Position numbers and translations under genes: made by a program | DNA from: Sphingomonas sp. PAMC26645 | GTDB lineage: Bacteria; Pseudomonadota; Alphaproteobacteria; Sphingomonadales; Sphingomonadaceae | Reading direction: 5' to 3' | Assembly (NCBI RefSeq): GCF_004795835.1 | Contig: NZ_CP039249.1 | Location: 1,918,501 to 1,982,500 of the forward strand | Length of the DNA: 64,000 nucleotides | Notes under the pieces: generated by a model | What the model saw: the letters and a program-made list of their open reading frames with translations, nothing else | Databases searched by the model: none | Told to the model about the DNA's origin: nothing | Shown here: positions 18,574 to 27,659 of the stretch, in pieces | Numbering within the stretch: position 1 is the first letter of the stretch | Layout of the letters: every line of letters starts with the position of its first letter

Positions 18574-19373
18574 GCTTTCCGGCGGGTCCGCTGTGGCTGA
18601 TCGGTTGCGGCAACATGGGCGGGGCGATGCTGCGGCGGTGGATCGCCGCCGGGCTTGATCCGGCGACCGTCACGGTGATCACGCGGAGCGGGCAGGGCGC
18701 ACCCGAAGGTGTCCGTTCGCTGACCGCGCTTCCCGACGAAGAGGCGCCCGCGACGGTGATGCTCGCGCTGAAGCCGCAACAGATCGATGCGGCGCAGGCT
18801 TTGCTGGCGCCCATGCGAGGTACGCCGCAGCTTCTCCTGTCGATCCTCGCCGGTGTCGACCAAGCGGCACTCTCCCAGCGGTTTGCGGCTGACACGATCG
18901 TCCGCGCGATGCCCAACCTTCCGGTGGCGATCGGCAAGGGCGTGACGTCGCTCTACACCGCTGGTGCGTCGGAAGAGGCGATCGCGGCGGCGGAAGCGTT
19001 CGCAGCGCCGCTCGGTCATTACGAATGGATCGCCGACGAAGCGCATTTCGATGCGGTGACCGCGCTCGCGGGGTCCGGCCCCGGGTTCGTGTTCCGATTC
19101 GCCGATGCGCTCGCCAGGGCAGGTGCGGCGCTCGGGCTGCCAGCGGACCAGGCGGCGCGTCTCGCTATCGCAACTCTGGAGGGTTCTGCGATCATGGCGG
19201 CCGAGGCGGACGTATCGCCCGGCATACTCGCCGACCGCGTCGCCAGCCCCGGCGGATCGACCCGCGAGGGCCTGAACGTCCTCGACCGCGACGATGCCTT
19301 GGTCGCGCTGCTTACCGCGACGCTGGCCGCCTCCGAACGCCGCAACGCCGAAATGGCGGCTGCGGCGCGCTAG
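18570..19373 (+). CDS. proC: Pyrroline-5-carboxylate reductase
   Basis: This 267-residue enzyme reduces 1-pyrroline-5-carboxylate to proline using NAD(P)H. The Rossmann motif IGCGNMGGAML is near residue 8. ALKPQQ, RAMPNLPVAIGKG, TALAGSGPGFVF and the signature DRVASPGGSTREGL follow in order. Length is normal. It overlaps the YbjN gene by ATGA and converges on the xylanase gene. Confidence 0.96.
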   Translation: MSFPAGPLWLIGCGNMGGAMLRRWIAAGLDPATVTVITRSGQGAPEGVRSLTALPDEEAPATVMLALKPQQIDAAQALLAPMRGTPQLLLSILAGVDQAALSQRFAADTIVRAMPNLPVAIGKGVTSLYTAGASEEAIAAAEAFAAPLGHYEWIADEAHFDAVTALAGSGPGFVFRFADALARAGAALGLPADQAARLAIATLEGSAIMAAEADVSPGILADRVASPGGSTREGLNVLDRDDALVALLTATLAASERRNAEMAAAAR

Positions 19374-19398
19374 AGGTGGCGTCGAATGTCGTGAGTCG

Positions 19399-20562
19399 CT
19401 AGCCGCGCGGTGCTGCCGCGGTGAAGGCCGCGGCGATTGCGGCGTGCATCGGCTTGGCGGCGAATGCGGCGTCATACGGGCAGGGGCGGCGGCGGGCCTT
19501 GTCCTTGCGCGGCTCGAAACCCTCGATCCAGCTGTAGCGGTCGGTCATGCCCCACAACAACACGTCCTTCAGCGCCGGGTAGGCGAACATCAGGTCTAGA
19601 TAGCCGCGCGTGAAGTCGGCCACTCCCTGATCGCGTGCGGCGACGTCGGCGGGGAGATTATTGTCGCGGACGTCGAGTTCGGTGATGACGATGGCATAGC
19701 CCATCGCGGTGACGGCATCGACGAAACGGCGCCATTCGCCTTCGAGCGCGGCGATCGTGGCGCGGGTGTCGGTGCCTTGCGTGACGAGGTGCGACTGGAC
19801 GCCGAGTGCGTCGACCGGAACGCCGCGGGCCTTGAACCCCTCCAGCAGTTTGAGGACGCCGGCGTGGTGCTGTGCGTTGCCCGGCTCCCAGCTCATATAG
19901 TCGTTATAGACGAGTTGCGCGTGCGGGGCTGCGGTGCGCGCAGTGTGGAAGGCTAGATCGAGCGTCGCCTCGGGACTGCCGAGTGCGCGGGACAGGGCGG
20001 TCGTGTACAGCGTGCCGTCGGCGGGAGTGACCGCCTCGTTGACGACGTCGTAGCTGCAGATACGCGTGCCATAGCGCTGGCATACCGTGGTGATGTGCCG
20101 GACGAGCAACTGTTCCGCCGCACGCGCGGGCGTTGCGCCGAAATCGTAGGTCTCTTCCCATTTCGGCATCCATTTCGGCTGGTGCCACAGGAGGTTGTGG
20201 CCGCGGACGGGCAGCGCGTTGGCATCGGCCCACGCCATCATCGCGTCGAACCGCGTGAAGTCGAAGGTCGTGGCACTGGGGCGGAGCGCCTGCCACTTCA
20301 TCTCGTTTTCGGGCACCAGCAGCCCGCAGTCGCGCTTCAACAGTCTCGCATAGGCCGGGTTGGCGAACGAGCCGCGGTCCGCGCCGGGTTCGCTCCACGC
20401 GAAACAGGAGCCGAGGCGCATGCCCTTGGCTGCTGCCAGTGATTGCAGGCTCCCGTCGGCGCCCGTCGGGCGCAGGATCGATCGCGCCTGAGCATTCGCC
20501 GTAGCGCCGGCAGCCGCGAGCCCCGCCAGCATGCCCAGTCCGTCCCGTCGTGTAATGTCCAC
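19399..20562 (-). CDS. Endo-1,4-beta-xylanase, glycoside hydrolase family 10
   Basis: This 387-residue retaining xylanase has the acid/base Glu176 in VVNEAV and the nucleophile Glu295 in ITELDVRD. Other GH10 markers are VPENEMKW, RGHNLLWHQPKW and the C-terminal LLWGMTDRYSW. The N-terminus has a twin-arginine-like TRRDGLGMLAGLAAAGA segment, so export by Tat to the periplasm or outside is likely. There is no carbohydrate-binding module. It lies alone, with no xylose genes next to it. A perfect 12-bp palindrome sits 25 bases upstream of the start. Confidence 0.95.
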   Translation of the reverse strand: MDITRRDGLGMLAGLAAAGATANAQARSILRPTGADGSLQSLAAAKGMRLGSCFAWSEPGADRGSFANPAYARLLKRDCGLLVPENEMKWQALRPSATTFDFTRFDAMMAWADANALPVRGHNLLWHQPKWMPKWEETYDFGATPARAAEQLLVRHITTVCQRYGTRICSYDVVNEAVTPADGTLYTTALSRALGSPEATLDLAFHTARTAAPHAQLVYNDYMSWEPGNAQHHAGVLKLLEGFKARGVPVDALGVQSHLVTQGTDTRATIAALEGEWRRFVDAVTAMGYAIVITELDVRDNNLPADVAARDQGVADFTRGYLDLMFAYPALKDVLLWGMTDRYSWIEGFEPRKDKARRRPCPYDAAFAAKPMHAAIAAAFTAAAPRG

Positions 20563-20586
20563 GAAGCATCCTCATTATATTTTTGT

Positions 20587-20598
20587 GATAGCGCTATC
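20587..20598. promoter_or_regulatory. LacI-type operator palindrome upstream of the xylanase
   Basis: The sequence gatagcgctatc is a perfect 12-bp palindrome centred on CG, the typical half-site pattern of LacI/GalR-family operators. It is 25 bases before the xylanase start, within a short AT-rich stretch. Repression relieved by a xylan breakdown product is inferred; the regulator gene is not in the window. Confidence 0.6.
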
Positions 20599-20679
20599 GT
20601 TGTTAGATATCGGGACGATGTCAATCGCTTACCGGGCTGCCAAGGCCTGCGCGCCGCCAGATCGCAGGCGGGTGACTCA

Positions 20680-20727
20680 GGCGAGTGATGGGGCGAGTGA
20701 TGGGGCGGGTGACGGGGCGGGTGACGT
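20680..20727. repeat. 12-bp tandem repeat, four units
   Basis: Two units of ggcgagtgatgg are followed by ggcgggtgacgg and ggcgggtgacgt, immediately upstream of the ClC gene. The copies pair off as two plus two, as expected from stepwise slippage. Confidence 0.8.
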
Positions 20728-20755
20728 GGCGGCCGGCATCAACTAGATCGACATC

Positions 20756-22090
20756 ATGCCTGGGCTCTTCGATCATCTTATGCCGGCGAAACGCTGGACG
20801 CCGTCGCGGTACCGTGCGTTGCTGCGTGCACGGGGGCCGCGGTCCGTGCAGTTCCGCACTCGTGCGGCGATCCTGACGGGCGCGATCCTGATCGGGGTGG
20901 TCGCGACGCTGTTCGCCGAAGCGGCGGATTGGGCGGCGGGGGTGTTCGCCAGGTACGCGCAGAGCTGGCACTGGCTGCCGCTGTTGACGACGCCGCTGAC
21001 GTTCATGGCGCTGGTCTGGCTGACCCGGCGGTACGCACCGTTCGCGCGGGGATCGGGTATTCCGCAGGTGATCGCGGCACAGGCCGATCCGAACGAGGCG
21101 ACGCGGACGCTGATCTCGCCGCGCACCGTCGCCGCCAAGGCCGTGCTGACGATCGGCGCGGTGCTGGGCGGGGCGTCGGTCGGGCGCGAGGGACCGACCG
21201 TCCAGCTTGCCGCGGCGGTGATGGGCGCGACGCACCGGCTGGTCCGCGTGCCGTTGCGGGGCGGCGTGCTGATCGCCGGTGGCGCGGCGGGTGTCGCAGC
21301 CGCGTTCAACACGCCGCTCGCCGGGTTGTTGTTCGCGATCGAAGAACTGGCGTCGGCGTACGAGCAGCGCGTGACGCTGCTGGTCCTCGCCGCGATCGTC
21401 ATCGCCGGGATGGTCGCGCAGTCGGTGCAGGGCGACTACATCTATTTCGGCGCGATCGGCGCGCATATGCCGTTGCTGTCGGCGCTGCTGGTAGCACCGG
21501 TCGCCGGGATCGCCGGCGGGATGGCGGGCGGTCTGTTTTCCCGCACGCTGCTGGCGATGGCGCAGAGTCGCAACCGCATGACGACCTGGACCCGCGCCAA
21601 TCCGGTCAAGTTCGCGGGGGCGTGCGGTGCCGTCGTCGCGGTGCTGGGCGTGTTCACCGGCCTGACCTGGGGAACCGGCTATTCCGCGGCGCGCGCGATG
21701 ATCGTCGGTGTCGATGCACCCTTGTGGTTCGGACCCGCCAAGTTCGTGGCGACCGCCGCGACCGCGATCGCGGGGTTGCCCGGCGGGATCTTCGCGCCGT
21801 CGCTCGCGGTCGGGGCCGGCGTCGGCAATTTGCTCCGCGAAGTGTTTCCCGGCGAACCCGCAAGCGCGATCGTGATCCTGGGGATGGTCGCGTATTTCGC
21901 AGGCGTCGTCCGCGCGCCGCTGACCGCGGTCATCATCCTGTCGGAGACGACCGCCAGCCGCGGGCTGATGCTGCCCATGTTCGCGACCGCGTTCATCGCC
22001 GATGCGGCCAGCCAATGGGTCTGCCGCGAGAAGCTGTACCACGGGTTGTCGAAGACGTTCGCGATGCCCGCAACGCCGAAAGTCCCTTAA
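20756..22090 (+). CDS. ClC-family chloride channel/antiporter
   Basis: This 444-residue membrane protein has all three anion-filter motifs: GSGIPQV, GREGPTVQ and GGIFAPSLAVGA. The gating glutamate is Glu145 (equivalent to E. coli Glu148) and a proton-path glutamate is Glu196 in FAIEEL (equivalent to Glu203), so an H+/Cl- exchanger is more likely than a passive channel. There is no cytoplasmic CBS domain. Its stop overlaps that of the convergent L,D-transpeptidase gene by 3 to 4 bases. Confidence 0.93.
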   Translation: MPGLFDHLMPAKRWTPSRYRALLRARGPRSVQFRTRAAILTGAILIGVVATLFAEAADWAAGVFARYAQSWHWLPLLTTPLTFMALVWLTRRYAPFARGSGIPQVIAAQADPNEATRTLISPRTVAAKAVLTIGAVLGGASVGREGPTVQLAAAVMGATHRLVRVPLRGGVLIAGGAAGVAAAFNTPLAGLLFAIEELASAYEQRVTLLVLAAIVIAGMVAQSVQGDYIYFGAIGAHMPLLSALLVAPVAGIAGGMAGGLFSRTLLAMAQSRNRMTTWTRANPVKFAGACGAVVAVLGVFTGLTWGTGYSAARAMIVGVDAPLWFGPAKFVATAATAIAGLPGGIFAPSLAVGAGVGNLLREVFPGEPASAIVILGMVAYFAGVVRAPLTAVIILSETTASRGLMLPMFATAFIADAASQWVCREKLYHGLSKTFAMPATPKVP

Positions 22091-23667
22091 GGCCCGATAT
22101 CGATCGCCTGCGCCTCGGCGCGTTTGGCGGATGCCTTGGCGAAGCCGAGTTGCTCCGCGATCGGATCGTTCCAACCGTAAGGATCGGTCCGAAACGCGAT
22201 CTTGCCGGCATCGTCGACATAGACGTTGTGGTACAGCAGCCGGACCGGAATGCGGCGGGGCAGGGGGACGAAGCTCGTCTCGCCCGAATCCTGCGCCGTC
22301 TGCCAAGCCTCGCCGACGCCTTCATCCTCTGCGAGTATGCGCGCGAACCCCAACGCATCCTCGACGCGGACGCAACCATGGCTCAGATGACGCTGGCTGC
22401 GGTCGAACAGCCCCGGCGCGGACGTGTCGTGCAGATAGATCGCCTGATCGTTGGCCATGTCGAACTTGACCATGCCTAGCGCGTTGCTCGGCCCCGGCTG
22501 CTGGACGATCCAGCCATCGCGGACGACCATGTTGTGCGCGGTCAGATACTCCTCGCCGACATTGGCCATCTCGCCGTTCTGGATCGATTTGGGCACGGTC
22601 CAGGTGGGATTGGCAACCAGCCGATAGATCGGCGACGAGAGCGCCGGCGTCTCGCGGCCGGGTTCGCCGACGATCACCTTGCGCTGATCGATCATCGTGC
22701 CGTCGCGGTAGTAGCGAAGCTGTGCGGCGGCGGTGTTGACGTCGATCCGCGTGGGCGGTGGCGTTCGTGCCAGCCACCGCCGCCGTTCGAGCCCGACCGC
22801 GAGCGCGCGAGCACGGTCGCCCGCACCAAGGTTCAGCACCTTCAACGTCTCGGGTCCGACCACGCCGTCTGCGGCGATGCCGTAGTCGGTCTGGAGCCCT
22901 TTCAGCGCCTCGGCCACTGCCTGCGTGTAGATCATTGGTGCCGCGGTCGTCGGCGTGGTCGCTGTCGGCGAAAATGGCGTCGGTACGGGCGCCACGGCGA
23001 GCGGGTCGGTCGACGAGGGAAGATATCCGCTCTCAGCTAGCTGTTCGACGATCGTGGCGATACGCGGGTCGCGGTTGCCGACGCGGATGACGCCGGAGGG
23101 TATAGCCTGGACCGGCGTTGCGGTCGACGCCTTGGCGCTGAACGCGAGATACGCGTCGGAGAGTTGTTTATACTCGGCATCCTGCGGCGCGAGGCCGTCG
23201 AACCAGACGACGAGGTCGCCCTTGGCCAGCGCGCGCGACAGCCCGGTGGTAAGGTCGACCTTGGGGCGGGGCAGCGTGTAGACCTGATGCAGCGAGGCGG
23301 GGTCGACGCGGCCCTGTGCGAGTGCGCCGGCATAGTCGAGTGCGGCCTTGGTTCGCGCGGCATCGTCGACGGGCGGAGCGCCGTCGGCGGGTGCGGGAAG
23401 GAACTCGACCCGATCGAGGCCGTGGCGCGCACGGTCGGCAAGGATTTGATCGAAGGCTGCGATGTTTGCTGCGGTCCAAGTTGCCTTGGTCGGAGTGGCC
23501 TTGCCAACTGCCCTTGGTGCCGACTTCGATGCGGTGCGGGACGGGCTCTCCGCTGCGGTTTTTGTCGGGGCGATGGGCTTGGGCGCCGGGGCAAATCCAC
23601 CGAGCGCCAGAGCCAGGACCGGCATGCAACCCGAAGCGAGCCGCACCCGTAAAGTTCGTACTGTCAT
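22087..23667 (-). CDS. Murein L,D-transpeptidase, YcbB-like
   Basis: This 526-residue protein has an N-terminal signal segment, a Thr/Pro-rich linker, a peptidoglycan-binding domain (ALKGLQTDYGIAADGVVGPETLKVLN) and a YkuD catalytic domain. The active site is SHGCVR with His430 and Cys432. The upstream His of the YkuD motif is in IYLHDTSAPGLF, which with the FDRSQRHLS segment marks the YcbB/LdtD class. Such enzymes form 3-3 crosslinks between diaminopimelate residues. It acts in the periplasm and is the target of carbapenems. Confidence 0.92.
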   Translation of the reverse strand: MTVRTLRVRLASGCMPVLALALGGFAPAPKPIAPTKTAAESPSRTASKSAPRAVGKATPTKATWTAANIAAFDQILADRARHGLDRVEFLPAPADGAPPVDDAARTKAALDYAGALAQGRVDPASLHQVYTLPRPKVDLTTGLSRALAKGDLVVWFDGLAPQDAEYKQLSDAYLAFSAKASTATPVQAIPSGVIRVGNRDPRIATIVEQLAESGYLPSSTDPLAVAPVPTPFSPTATTPTTAAPMIYTQAVAEALKGLQTDYGIAADGVVGPETLKVLNLGAGDRARALAVGLERRRWLARTPPPTRIDVNTAAAQLRYYRDGTMIDQRKVIVGEPGRETPALSSPIYRLVANPTWTVPKSIQNGEMANVGEEYLTAHNMVVRDGWIVQQPGPSNALGMVKFDMANDQAIYLHDTSAPGLFDRSQRHLSHGCVRVEDALGFARILAEDEGVGEAWQTAQDSGETSFVPLPRRIPVRLLYHNVYVDDAGKIAFRTDPYGWNDPIAEQLGFAKASAKRAEAQAIDIGP

Positions 23668-23745
23668 CGGTGGATAACGTTTGGACCGTTCGATGGGCTC
23701 ACATGAGCGGCAGATTTCTCGGTTCCTAGGTTCGGCTCTCGTCGA

Positions 23746-24726
23746 TCAGCCGAAATCGAAGACGCCGCCGGGTGGTGCCGCGACAAACTTCTCGCGGGGT
23801 ATCGTCGCTGCGTCCAGCGCCTCGGCCAGCGCGATTTGCGGCGCGTCGCGCGCCTCGTCGGTCAGCTGGAACGTGCCCCAGTGGATGCCGAGCGCCCGTT
23901 TCGCATCGACCTTGTCGAAGATGCGCACCGCCTCGGCGGGATCGACATGCTGCCCGGCCATGAACCAGCGCGGGGCGTAGGCGCCGATCGGGATCAGCGC
24001 GACGTCGGGCGCGCCGATACGCTCGCGGATCTGGCCGAAGATCGCGCCATTGCCGTACGCGGTATCGCCCGCAAACCAGATCGCTCCGGCGGGCGTGTCG
24101 AGCCAGTGCCCTGCCCATAGCGCCATCCGGACGTCGCTCGGCCAGCGGTTCGCCCAGTGATAGGCGGGCGTGATCGTGGTTGAGATGCCGTCGCCGATCG
24201 GCAGGCGATCCCACCAGTCGCCGACGACGCATCTGGCGTCGGGCACCGCGGCGCGCAGGATCGTATCGTTGCCGAGCGGGAGGACGAACAGGGGCGTATG
24301 CGGCACCTGAAGCCTGCGCAAAGTGGTGACGTCGAAATGATCGTAATGGCAATGGCTGATGAGGACGACGTCGATCGGCGGCAGGTCGTCGAAGGCGATA
24401 CCGGGCGCGGTGACGCGCTTTGGCCCGGCGAACGAGACCGGGCTCGCGCGCTCCGACCAGATCGGGTCGGTCAGGATGTTGAGCCCGGCCACCTGGATCA
24501 GCATCGAGGCGTGCCCAATCATCGTGATGCGGATCCCGTCGACGCGCGCGTCGGGCTTGGCCGGCGTGACCGGCACCGAGCGCGGCCATTTGGCAACACC
24601 GCGCGCTAGCTTCCACCGCAGCACGTCTTTCAGGCCGCGGTCGGTCGGTGCCTGTTCCGGATTGAAAAACCGGAGACCATCGAAATGGTCGGACGAGGGA
24701 CCCTGGTAATAACGGTTCTGCGGCAT
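23746..24726 (-). CDS. Metallo-beta-lactamase-fold hydrolase, NAPE-PLD/UlaG-like
   Basis: This predicts 326 residues with the start at MPQNRYYQGPSSDHFDG; the open frame runs 63 codons upstream into the neighbouring peptidase gene and that part is non-coding. The dinuclear metal motif SHCHYDHFD is in the first half, then WFAGDTAYG supplies the bridging Asp and GIHWGTFQL the last His. The N-terminal FDGLRFFNPE and the IGHASMLIQV motif match the NAPE-PLD-like branch. Substrate unknown. It follows the S9 peptidase gene by about 40 bases and may be cotranscribed. Confidence 0.88.
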   Translation of the reverse strand: MPQNRYYQGPSSDHFDGLRFFNPEQAPTDRGLKDVLRWKLARGVAKWPRSVPVTPAKPDARVDGIRITMIGHASMLIQVAGLNILTDPIWSERASPVSFAGPKRVTAPGIAFDDLPPIDVVLISHCHYDHFDVTTLRRLQVPHTPLFVLPLGNDTILRAAVPDARCVVGDWWDRLPIGDGISTTITPAYHWANRWPSDVRMALWAGHWLDTPAGAIWFAGDTAYGNGAIFGQIRERIGAPDVALIPIGAYAPRWFMAGQHVDPAEAVRIFDKVDAKRALGIHWGTFQLTDEARDAPQIALAEALDAATIPREKFVAAPPGGVFDFG

Positions 24727-24764
24727 GTGCCTGCCTAGCCCGAAGCCCCCCGGCCGCCCAGATG

Positions 24765-26687
24765 CTACTTCGCGTTCTTCACGTATTTGTCGAACCACGC
24801 GATCGACCGCTGGCGGACGTCCGCGGACTGTTCGGGGCCCGTCACGCAGTGGCCGGCGTCGGGATAGATCACCAGGCTGACGGGGACGTTGCGATCCTTC
24901 AGTGCGTGCCACCATTCGATCGACTGGGTCGGCGGCACTTCGATATCGCGCTCGCCGACATAGATGAACGTCGGCGTCCGGGCGGTCTTCGCGTGATAGA
25001 TCGCGGAGACGTCCTCATACGCCTTCATGTCGTCGTACATCGACTTGCCGAAGAACGGCAACAGCCACTGGTCGATGCCGTTGGTGCCGTAATAGCTGAC
25101 CCAGTTCGACAGGCCGGCCCCGGCGACGATGCCCTTGAAGCGGTTGGTCTGCGTATTGGCCCACATCGCCATGAACCCGCCATAGCTGCACCCGGCGAGG
25201 CCGAGGCGCTTGTCGTCGACCGGCGCGACGCGCTCGACCGCATCGACGCCGGCCAGCACGTCGCGCAGGTCGCCACCGCCGAAGTCGCGCTTGTTCGCGG
25301 CGGTGAATGCCTCGCCCTGGCCGTAACTCCCGCGCGGATTGGGCAGGAAGACGTAATAGCCCGCCTTGACCAGCGCAGCGTTGAGCGAGGTCGGATAGAG
25401 ATAGCCGGGGGTCGAGGCCGCCGATGGGCCGCCGTGGACGATCGTGATCATCGGCGCCTTGCCGGTCGGCGCGGTGCCCGAGGTGGGGCGGGGCGCGAGG
25501 AGCCAGCCTTGCACGTCGAAGCCCTCGTTCTTCCAGCTGATGCTCCGTGCGGCGGCGAGCGCGGGCATCGCGTCGTTGTCGTGCGTGATCTGTTTCACGC
25601 CCTGTCCCTGGGGGTTGAGCGGACCTGCGTAGATCGCCGGTGCGTGCTCGAAATCCTGGACCACGGCGGCAGCGATCCGCCCGTCCGCTGAGAACACGGC
25701 GCGGCCATCGCCTGCGCTCGAGCTTGCCGGCTTGGCAAACCCCGGCGCGACCGACTGGCCGGGCGTGAGCGTGCCGAACTGCATCTGGTCGCCGGCCAGC
25801 GTCACGGTGCGCAAGCCACCGCGGGTCCAGGCGATCGTCGTCACCGTGGACTTTGCGCCGGCGGTGACGTTGCGCGGGGTGCCGCCCTCCAGTCCGACCG
25901 TAAAGACGTCGCCGCCGATCGAGCCGAAATCGCTCATCAGGCCGCCGACATAGGCGACGGTGCGGCCATCGGGGGACACGCGCGGTTGGTTGATCTGCGT
26001 CGTCGGCTTGGCGATCGAGCGGACCGCGCCGGTCTGCGCGTCGATCGCGTCGAGCGTCGCCACCCACCAGTTGTTGTCGCCATTGCCGAGCGCGGTCGTC
26101 GCGACGAACCCGCGGCCGTCGGGCGTCCAGTCATATTCATAGACATAGCGACCCGCAGGCGAGAGCGGCGTCACCGTCGTCGTCGCCTTGGCGATATCGA
26201 ACACGGCGAGGCGTTGCTCGTCGCTCTTCTCACCGATCTCGCCGATCATCCGGACGCCGGCCTGCGTCGCGCCCGATTCCTTGGCCGCGCCGAGCGTCAC
26301 CAGCAGCGCGATCCGCTTGCCGTCGGGCGACACGCGCGGGGTCTGGGCGATACCGGCGATGGTCGCGACGGTGCGCGTCGTCCTGGCGTCGGCATAGGTC
26401 AGCCGGACATTGCCCGCCGCGGTGTCGCGGACCAGAAACACCAGGTCACCATTGGGCGCGAAGGTCAGCCCCCCATAGCTGCACGTCGCGCACGGATCGA
26501 TGGTCCGCAGCACGTGCCCGTCGGCGACGTTGCGGAGGGTTATGACACCATGCGCGCCGCTGCTTTCAATGGTCGCGGTGCGATCGCCCGCAGGCGACAG
26601 CGCGAGCCCACCATATTGGTGAAGCGTCTGCGCGGACGCAGGCGCGGCGGTCGCGAGAAGAAGGGCGGCGGTGACGGTAAGACGCAT
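24765..26687 (-). CDS. S9-family prolyl oligopeptidase-like secreted peptidase
   Basis: This 640-residue protein has a signal peptide ending in PASAQ, a beta-propeller-like N-terminal half with repeated SPDGK/SPDGR motifs, and a C-terminal alpha/beta hydrolase. The nucleophile is Ser501 in GCSYGGFMAM; the Asp is in GERDIEVP and the His in DAGHCVTG. Such periplasmic peptidases cleave oligopeptides, often after Ala or Pro, or act as dipeptidyl peptidases. It is the first gene of the probable pair with the metallo-hydrolase. Confidence 0.93.
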   Translation of the reverse strand: MRLTVTAALLLATAAPASAQTLHQYGGLALSPAGDRTATIESSGAHGVITLRNVADGHVLRTIDPCATCSYGGLTFAPNGDLVFLVRDTAAGNVRLTYADARTTRTVATIAGIAQTPRVSPDGKRIALLVTLGAAKESGATQAGVRMIGEIGEKSDEQRLAVFDIAKATTTVTPLSPAGRYVYEYDWTPDGRGFVATTALGNGDNNWWVATLDAIDAQTGAVRSIAKPTTQINQPRVSPDGRTVAYVGGLMSDFGSIGGDVFTVGLEGGTPRNVTAGAKSTVTTIAWTRGGLRTVTLAGDQMQFGTLTPGQSVAPGFAKPASSSAGDGRAVFSADGRIAAAVVQDFEHAPAIYAGPLNPQGQGVKQITHDNDAMPALAAARSISWKNEGFDVQGWLLAPRPTSGTAPTGKAPMITIVHGGPSAASTPGYLYPTSLNAALVKAGYYVFLPNPRGSYGQGEAFTAANKRDFGGGDLRDVLAGVDAVERVAPVDDKRLGLAGCSYGGFMAMWANTQTNRFKGIVAGAGLSNWVSYYGTNGIDQWLLPFFGKSMYDDMKAYEDVSAIYHAKTARTPTFIYVGERDIEVPPTQSIEWWHALKDRNVPVSLVIYPDAGHCVTGPEQSADVRQRSIAWFDKYVKNAK

Positions 26688-26897
26688 CGGGGGCTCCGGC
26701 AGAACAGCGGTTGCCCCTGCTTAACGCGTGGCGGACCTGCGGCAAGCCGGTGTCGTGACTACGCCGTCCAAAGACCTCGCGCCGCGACCGCCAGGCATCC
26801 GTAGCGGGCCGAAATCGTCCGTGATCGCGGGTTCGTACCTGCTAGCTCGGGCAGTGAAATCCACGAGACGCGCTTAAGCCTATTTTTGCCCCAGTCA

Positions 26898-27437
26898 CTA
26901 GCGCTGACGCTTCACCAAAACCGGTCGTTCGCCGTCGATCAACGCTTTAAACCCGCCGAAACCAGACTGCTTGATGATGACCGCGGTGCCGGGACGCGGT
27001 GCGAGCGTCAAAGGCTCGATTGTCTCCCACGCCGTATTGTTGGCTAGCTGGATTAAGTAACGCGCGTAACTCGACGCCCTTACACCGGTGATCGTCGTCT
27101 TCACCTCGGTAACCCTTGTAAGCCGGTCGGCCTCGCCGCCGCCAAGGGGGTTTTTTGCCGCATCTGCGAGCCCGAACCGCTGCTGTTTACGCTCGACGAC
27201 GGCCGCGCGGTCCAGCGCCAGCAAACTGCCGGACTTGCGCGCGCTCGCGATCTCGCGAGCGGCTGCGTCGAAGCATGACAGCCGAGCAGCATCGGTCGCA
27301 ACCTGCTGGCATTCCGCAAGAACGTCCAATGTTCGCGACGAGGTGCGATCGGGGGCGGCGGTTGCCGGTTCACCGCAGGAGACGCCCGCCAGAGCGAGGA
27401 GTGCAAACGGAACGCAATAGGCACGCAAATCACGCAT
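26898..27437 (-). CDS. Hypothetical exported protein with CxxxxxDxxRLxCFD motif
   Basis: This 179-residue protein has a hydrophobic N-terminus (LRAYCVPFALLALAGVSC) that could be a signal peptide or lipobox. The motif CQQVATDAARLSCFDAAA, also found in many proteobacterial periplasmic proteins and in the VasI-like group, follows, and the C-terminal half is beta-rich (TRVTEVKTTITGV... LIQLANNTAWETIEP). I do not recognise a specific function. It is divergent from the TonB-dependent receptor gene, about 220 bases away. Confidence 0.72.
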   Translation of the reverse strand: MRDLRAYCVPFALLALAGVSCGEPATAAPDRTSSRTLDVLAECQQVATDAARLSCFDAAAREIASARKSGSLLALDRAAVVERKQQRFGLADAAKNPLGGGEADRLTRVTEVKTTITGVRASSYARYLIQLANNTAWETIEPLTLAPRPGTAVIIKQSGFGGFKALIDGERPVLVKRQR

Positions 27438-27659
27438 TGGACTACCTCGAGACGAATAAAGGAAAGAATCTATCGGCCGAGACCGGCGGGGGACACTATG
27501 TTGCGCTTATGTCACGCTAATGTCGCAAACGGAACTCAAAAGGTCCGAATCGACGATATTCATTGCGGTGCGGTAATAGCGATCGATACACCCCTCCCAG
27601 AGCCGGTTCTTTTTCCGGGGGCAAATGCACGGCGATACGCCGGCAACAAGGGGGCTAAT

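Noticed and set aside
20621..22306. 561-codon open frame antisense to the ClC gene
   Set aside because: The predicted product is Arg/Gln/Pro-rich low-complexity sequence without motifs; the ClC filter motifs lie on the other strand.
27498..27659. N-terminal extension of the TonB receptor (54 codons upstream)
   Set aside because: The signal peptide and AAGGGGG ribosome site are at the internal ATG at 27660; the upstream part has no export signal character.
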